NCBI GenBank assembly: GCA_000697335.1
Contig: JNEM01014024.1
Span: 1-25,712 of the forward strand
From: Conidiobolus incongruus B7586
Lineage: Eukaryota; Entomophthoromycota; Entomophthoromycetes; Entomophthorales; Conidiobolaceae
Length of the DNA stretch: 25,712 nt
Reading direction: 5' to 3'
Shown here: piece by piece, positions 20,146 to 25,712 of the stretch
Position numbering within the stretch: position 1 is the first letter of the stretch
Layout: each line of letters opens with the position of its first letter
Program-made: the position numbers and the translations under genes
The notes under the pieces: model-generated
Told to the model about the DNA's origin: nothing
The model's database searches: none
The model's input: only the letters and a program-made list of their open reading frames with translations

Positions 20146-20360
20146 TTAAAATCTTTTAAGAACTGCTTTTTTAACTTGACCACTCCAACAATCTGAGGCA
20201 ATGGGATAACTGGGTGGTGAGATTACTGACAAGTTGCCAGTGCTCACCAATACACCCCAGCAGGAGTGTCTCAAGAGGGGTTGGCTAATGTTATATCCAA
20301 CCAGAATTCTGTGGTAAACTCACAATATGAACCCCACCAGACCTAGTGGACTGTTTATAA
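20146..20360 (-). other. GC-richer island with an orphan 57-codon open frame
   Basis: The minus frame 20146-20319 has no ATG. It reads in part ILVGYNISQPLLRHSCWGVL and VISPPSYPIASDCWSGQVKK, ending VLKRF. The composition is protein-like, with two Cys and two Trp. The plus strand also has an open stretch reading VASAHQYTPAGVSQEGLANV. I recognise neither. It could be a terminal exon, an old mobile-element fragment or a decayed gene. Confidence 0.3.
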
Positions 20361-23300
20361 ATTAGTGATATGGATATAGGATAGATAATGATTTAACTAT
20401 GATAACTTTAATAAAATATTGATATCTATATGTATTAAGATAATTGTATTTTATATTTGTAGAATTTAATGATAAAAAAATAACAATACCAATAAAGGTT
20501 ATTATTTTTATTAATATAAAACATTTAATTTTTTAATCAAATACTCTAGTATTTTAGTCTATAAATATATAACAACCTTTTTATTTTTAAATTTGTCTCA
20601 TTTTTCATTTGACCATTAAACCCTTTTTTTAATGAAGTTTTCTTCTATTATTTTGATAAATTTCAAGGATTCAGCTTTTATCTATTTAGGTTTTTGAAAA
20701 TTTCCTTAAAATTTTTTATAATGTCTAAAAAAATAAACATTACTAGATGTAAAATTAACAGAGTATATTATATATAGTAATAGTTCAACTTGATTATAAT
20801 TTAAAATATATAAGTTTTCAACTATTCCATGTTGTTTTATAATATCATAAGGATAATATACTAGAATAATAATTTATATATTATTTGGGTCTTTATTCAA
20901 AAAATATTTATATTTTCTTTCTTAATATACAATATTATTTTTAAATCTCTTCAAAATAATATTCATGATTTAACTTTTGCTTTTTTCAAAATTTATGTTA
21001 TATATTATTCTTTTGATTATATTCTATAATAAGTATTATTTATACATCTTTTTATTTTACTTTTAACTTCAATTTTTTTAATTATTTGTTGATAATCATA
21101 AATTATATTTTTCAAATATTATCCTTATTTCATTCATAATAATAAAGTTTTTTAAATAATATAAGCCGTGTTGTAAATTCTGTTAATTAATGGTATATTC
21201 TAATTTATCTAATTTTTTATTTATTATTATTTAATATAATACCTAATATATAAGGAATCAATTTAATAATTTAAATTAAAAACCAACTTAAATATATTAC
21301 TAACTACCAAATTTACATTTAATTATAAATCAACCTTGGTTTTAGAATAGCTTATATCTACAACATATTGGAACTTATTTTACATATATTATATATTACT
21401 CTAAATAACAAAAGAGTTAAAAATAAGAAATCAAAGAATAAACTAAGTTAGTTATTCCTGAAATTACATTTATACATAATCTATGCCTTTGAATTATATA
21501 TTATATAATTTAATATTTTCTAAACTTTTTTGATATTTTTTGATGATTTTGATAGCTAATTAAGTCTTATATTTAATACTTTGGAGAATTCCTTTATAAA
21601 TAGTTAATATAAGTGTTTATAAAATTTAACATGTTTTTATCAAATTTCTTTTACCTATATATAGTTTATCTTCAGTATAATAACTATGATCTTAAAAACA
21701 TATATATTATATTTGAGAATATTTAGAAATAACAATACTTTCACTATATATTTGATTAATTATTCTATATGATTCGGATAATTCACATAATTGATTAAAT
21801 TGAAATAACATAATATTTCTCAACTAGTTATTTTTGTGTTTTGTTGGTACCATCGTAAAAAATATTATATTTTAAAAAATCAATAATAAATTAGATTCTT
21901 TACTCAATTAATATCAAATTCAGAATTTTAACTTTTATTATAATTGACTTTATATTAATTCTGTAAGTTGGAAAAGGATAAAGAAAACAAGAAATATATT
22001 TGATATATTACTATTAAATGATGATTTATTATAAAATGAGTTTAATATTACTTAAAAGATAAGTTGAATTTTAACTCTTTATATTATTTTAAAGTTTTCA
22101 TAAAGCTTGTAATTTTGTTATATCAGTATCTACAATTAAATGCCTATTTTAGTGAACTAATTTAATCATCAATATCAATATAATCAATGAAATTTTCCTA
22201 GTTATTGCTAAAACTAATCATATTACATAAATTATATATTATTTACTATTTATATGAAATAATAATAACAACACTAAAATACTTCAATAAATTTATTAAA
22301 TTGTTAATTCTCAATATAATTTTTTAATTCTCTATTACAAATTTTTGGTAAGAGATTGGAAACTGATCAAAAATCGTCAAGTATGAACGGATATGTATGA
22401 GAATTGATGAAATATATTTTGGCATTTGATTATATATTAAATTGTAATTAAACTTAGTCTAAATTACTTTTACAAATCAATATGATATTAGTTAATGTAA
22501 TATGCATTATTATAAATGTAATAGATGTTATTTATATATAATTATGATTATAAAAATATAATATATTAATTTATTCAAAAGGATTAATTTCTTATTCTAA
22601 ATGTTGACTACATTAATTATAAAATGCACAATTATCAGAATTTAATTAAAAGGTAGTGAACTGGTGTGATTTATTGATCTGTTTGTACCAGTTTAATAAA
22701 AAGCTATCAAATATTATGAGATTATTCAATAAATTCTATATTCATTTTCGAGATCAAGTATATACAAAAACTGATATTATGTTTAGATTGATTATTTGTT
22801 TAGAAATTTCAAATATATTTTATATAAAATATCTTAAATTCAATATGAAATAACTATTTAACACATATAAATAATAACTTTTCCGATATTAAAAAATTTA
22901 AAGCAGCAATCGAAAAATATTTTGGAAAAATAAATTCCCAATCTCACCAGTAATTCTTATATGTTATAGATATATATCATCCTTAAAATATTTTCCAACA
23001 TCATAATTGAGTTTGAGATATTGATAGTATGGATATTTTATAAAGATATGATACGGCTCAATTTATATTTCACGAATTATTAGTAGTTCTGTAATTATAT
23101 TATATATCAGATATTTATAGTAGATACTTAATAAATATCATTGTAACCTTATTATAGTTTGATTTTCAAGTATATAAGGATGAATCAATTACTATATTTT
23201 AATCATTGTCCAAATATACCAAAAAATTTTAATTCTGAAATATAGCAACTTATTACTTAATTAAGTCTTTGGCTATATTTAGTAAAATTAATATTCAAAT

Positions 23301-23821
23301 AAGCCTAATGAATAATTAAGCAATATAAAATATGATTAAATCAATCTTACAATCATCATTCAAAAGCTGAATTATATTTCAAATAATAGTTGATTTGATG
23401 GTTATGAAATCAATTAATAATTCAAGTGATAGTTTCAAATCATTAAGCCAAATATAAACATCCATATATATGCCAAAAAAGCTTTGTCTAATATGTCAAT
23501 TTCTTAAATTGCGATATACTCAGAATGATAAGTGTATAAATTTTTTGATTCTAAAATCAATATAAGTAATGCGATATAGAGCCTTAAATATATTGATACT
23601 TCATTATATATTTGAATATTTAATCAAACCAATGACTTTATTAGGATAATATTATAAAATATACTTGCAAAAAATATATTTGATATTACAGAGAAAAATT
23701 TGAATTTTTGCATTATTTCAAAGACACTAAATCCCATAATTAAATTCTTATATATTTTAATAATGTTTATGAGGTGACAAAACCCAAATCACAAAACATT
23801 CAAATTTAATAATTAACAGTT
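20361..23821. other. Long AT-rich gene-free region
   Basis: About 3.4 kb between the orphan island and the Kgd4-like gene. Only chance frames occur; the 65-codon plus frame at 22656-22853 starts with GTG and has no motif. There are A/T homopolymers and long A/T tracts, with no repeat that I could match elsewhere in the window. Confidence 0.5.
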
Positions 23822-24205
23822 ATGAGACTCAATCAAATAGTATTAGCCAGTGTCAAAACTCCACATCGTCATGTTCCTCTAATTAAATTCTTGGGAAAGA
23901 GAGCTAATTTACATTCTCAGCACAAAGGTACTACCATCACAATTTCAATTTTATCAATTTAATAATTCAATTGTTTAGCACATCAATCCAATTCCACCAG
24001 CTCCACTATTGAACAAACTTCTAATCAGCCCAGCGTAGGACCGTTTAACACCAAGTTAATTTATTTGGATGCTTCCGAATTACCTTTGAAATTTAAAAGG
24101 GTTCACCCTACTGAACAAGAAGCTGAAATTATTGAAGTAATTTTTATAATATTATTAGCAATAATAATTTTTACTAAATTTGTTTAGATGGGAGGTGCTT
24201 ATTAA
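23822..24205 (+). CDS. KGD4: Kgd4/MRPS36-like subunit of the 2-oxoglutarate dehydrogenase complex (93 aa, 3 exons)
   Basis: Exons are 23822-23927, 23979-24136 and 24188-24205. The two introns are each 51 nt, begin GTACTA and GTAATT, and both end TTGTTTAG. Exon 1 encodes MRLNQIVLASVKTPHRHVPL and IKFLGKRANLHSQHK; the basic N-terminus and the PLIKF..KR motif match this family (human MRPS36 has PLIRF..RR). Exon 2 contains a Ser/Gln/Asn linker, then KLIYLDASELPLKFKR and a Glu-rich HPTEQEAEIIE. Exon 3 encodes only MGGAY, completing the family's C-terminal E.E.I..GG(A) signature. Kgd4 is a small mitochondrial protein that recruits the E3 dihydrolipoyl dehydrogenase to the E1-E2 core of the 2-oxoglutarate dehydrogenase complex; it was once listed as ribosomal protein YMR31/MRPS36. 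The length fits the family (~95-125 aa). The gene is intact and is the only clear plus-strand gene here. Confidence 0.85.
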
Positions 24206-25712
24206 ATAATATTTAATATTCTAAATAATATGTTATTGGATAAAAAATTGATTTTTTAAAATTTACAATTAAAAGTACTATTTAATCCATGAGTTTAATT
24301 TAATTACTGATTTCAAGTTTCAAATTGATTTAGGTACAAATATTATTCGATATCACTAATGAAATTTAATTTCAAAATTTCATTAGCTCTTTAGCTGGCA
24401 CCAGCAAATAATATGAAATACCTTTACTCTGAACAACCTGATTTTATATGCCATATTTTTATAAGTATTATATATACTTATAAAATTCTTTTATCATCTC
24501 AGCAATCACAAATTGATATTCGACTAATTAATTCATTGATCAAATTATTTATATACAATTTAGAGAAATTTAATGATAGGTTCATCATAAATCATGAATT
24601 TATTATTATACAAATTATATGTAAATTACACTACCTAGGTAAATTTTTATAGTATTTATTTTTCTAATATTTTCAGTTTATGGTGTTTACTCTTTTTTGA
24701 TTAGTGTAAATTTTAATATCACGATTTCCATCCAATTTATTGTATAAAAATTAATTCATTAAATTTCGTTAAATCAATGACAATATTCAAAATAATATTT
24801 AAAAAGATTTGATTAATTTTAAAATTTATATTACAATTTCAGTACAAGTTAATAATAAGATTTAAATTTGAATTTATTCCAAATTTTATTTTGAGATTTG
24901 GTATATATATTTACTTGAAGTAAAATCACAATAACCATTATTCATATATTTAATTGTCAGATTGGTATTTATATTCTTATATCTTATTTCAATCAATTTT
25001 TATTTTATATTCTATTTAACAAATTTTACCTAAAGTATATATTAGCTTATTATATAATTTTATTTTACAATATTCATAAGTATATTTTCAATTATTATAA
25101 TATCAAATTCCAAATATTATATGTATTTACAATATTATTTAATATTAAATTCAGATAAATTGGTTAATTTTGATATTTATAATTTTTAATATACTAACCT
25201 ATAAAAATAAATTATAAATTCAAAATTATATATATTTTTACCAATAATTTAATTAATATTTAATGAAAAAAACACAAATTAAATAATTAAATTTTATTTA
25301 ATTTTATTTAAATAATAATTAGTTAAGATATTAAAACTAAAAGTTTATTTAAGATAAGTTATAAATTTATTGGTTTTTAATGATGATAAGAAAATTAAAA
25401 CTTAATATATCTATATTTAATTTTTCTAATTTCTTTAAGTTTATAAAATATAAAATTAATTAACTTCTTATATTAAAAAGGTTTAATTTTATTTTAAGCT
25501 TTTTAAATATATTTTTAAAATTAATATAAATCTTTTGTTGAAGGGAAAGCTTTAATATTTTTTTTGTAATTAATCTTAAAAATACTTAATTAAGTTAGAT
25601 TTAAAAGATTAAAAAAACTATTTTATCATTATTATATTGTTATTTTCAAGTTACTTAATAATAAAAATAATAATATAATAAATAATACTTTCTTATTAGA
25701 AAATAATATTAA
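24206..25712. other. AT-rich downstream region with one strong hairpin
   Basis: A hairpin with perfect 11-bp arms CTAATGAAATT (24356-24366) and AATTTCATTAG (24376-24386) and a 9-nt loop lies 150 nt after the Kgd4-like stop. A 79-codon plus frame with ATG (24413-24652, MKYLYSEQPDF...) has no recognisable domain and an Ile/Leu/Lys-heavy composition typical of translated spacer; it is at best a weak candidate. From ~25210 to the window end the DNA is extremely AT-rich, like the transposon copies, but I could not align it with them convincingly. Confidence 0.45.

Noticed and set aside
24413-24652. 79-codon plus frame downstream of the Kgd4-like gene
   Set aside because: It has an ATG, but Ile/Leu/Lys/Asn-heavy composition and no domain; too weak to call without transcripts.
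25210-25712. Possible third copy of the 1.3-kb transposon at the window end
   Set aside because: Composition is similar and a short stretch (ACACAAATTAAA) matches, but I could not align it over any length or find a TIR.

Overview
The window looks like nuclear DNA of a very AT-rich eukaryote, most likely a fungus. Evidence: a three-exon Kgd4/MRPS36-like gene with two 51-nt GT...AG introns, one holding a TACTAA-like branch site; intron-poor genes with TATA boxes close to their start codons; and a group of small signal-peptide proteins with Gly/Pro/Ser-rich bodies. The Kgd4-like gene implies ordinary mitochondria, which argues against anaerobic gut fungi. An early-diverging AT-rich lineage (for example an Entomophthoromycotina-like fungus) is a guess, not a demonstration.

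Layout. 1-6050: three minus-strand loci for small secreted proteins. The one at 757-1068 is intact, the one at 3473-3751 lacks an ATG, and the one at 5888-6043 is only a remnant. They are separated by AT-rich DNA with foldbacks and one GC-richer island at 4490-4770. 6159-7459: a decayed 1.3-kb DNA transposon flanked by TA. 8226-11196: two intact-looking secreted Pro-rich proteins on the minus strand. 11550-15096: a repeat-rich block with two diverged copies of a ~340-bp dispersed repeat, a GC-richer fossil-like island at 12040-12480, and a second copy (13342-14631) of the 1.3-kb transposon in opposite orientation. 16122-16648: another secreted protein gene, frameshifted. 17579-19303: a FAD-dependent aromatic-ring hydroxylase (phenol 2-monooxygenase type) with one in-frame stop at codon 47. 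20146-20360: an unexplained GC-richer island. 20370-23821: AT-rich DNA with nothing I can name. 23822-24205: the Kgd4-like gene on the plus strand. 24206-25712: AT-rich DNA.

The strongest theme is a loose cluster of six minus-strand loci for small secreted proteins. Each has a signal peptide (where preserved), a low-complexity Gly/Pro/Ser/Met-rich body and one short hydrophobic or amphipathic helix. They are in different states of repair: three intact, one without ATG, one frameshifted, one remnant. In three of them the TATA-like box ends exactly 55 nt before the ATG. This suggests a birth-and-death family of secreted proteins of unknown role in a transposon-littered region. The disrupted genes could also partly reflect sequence errors, which only reads or transcripts can settle. 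All similarities were judged by eye.
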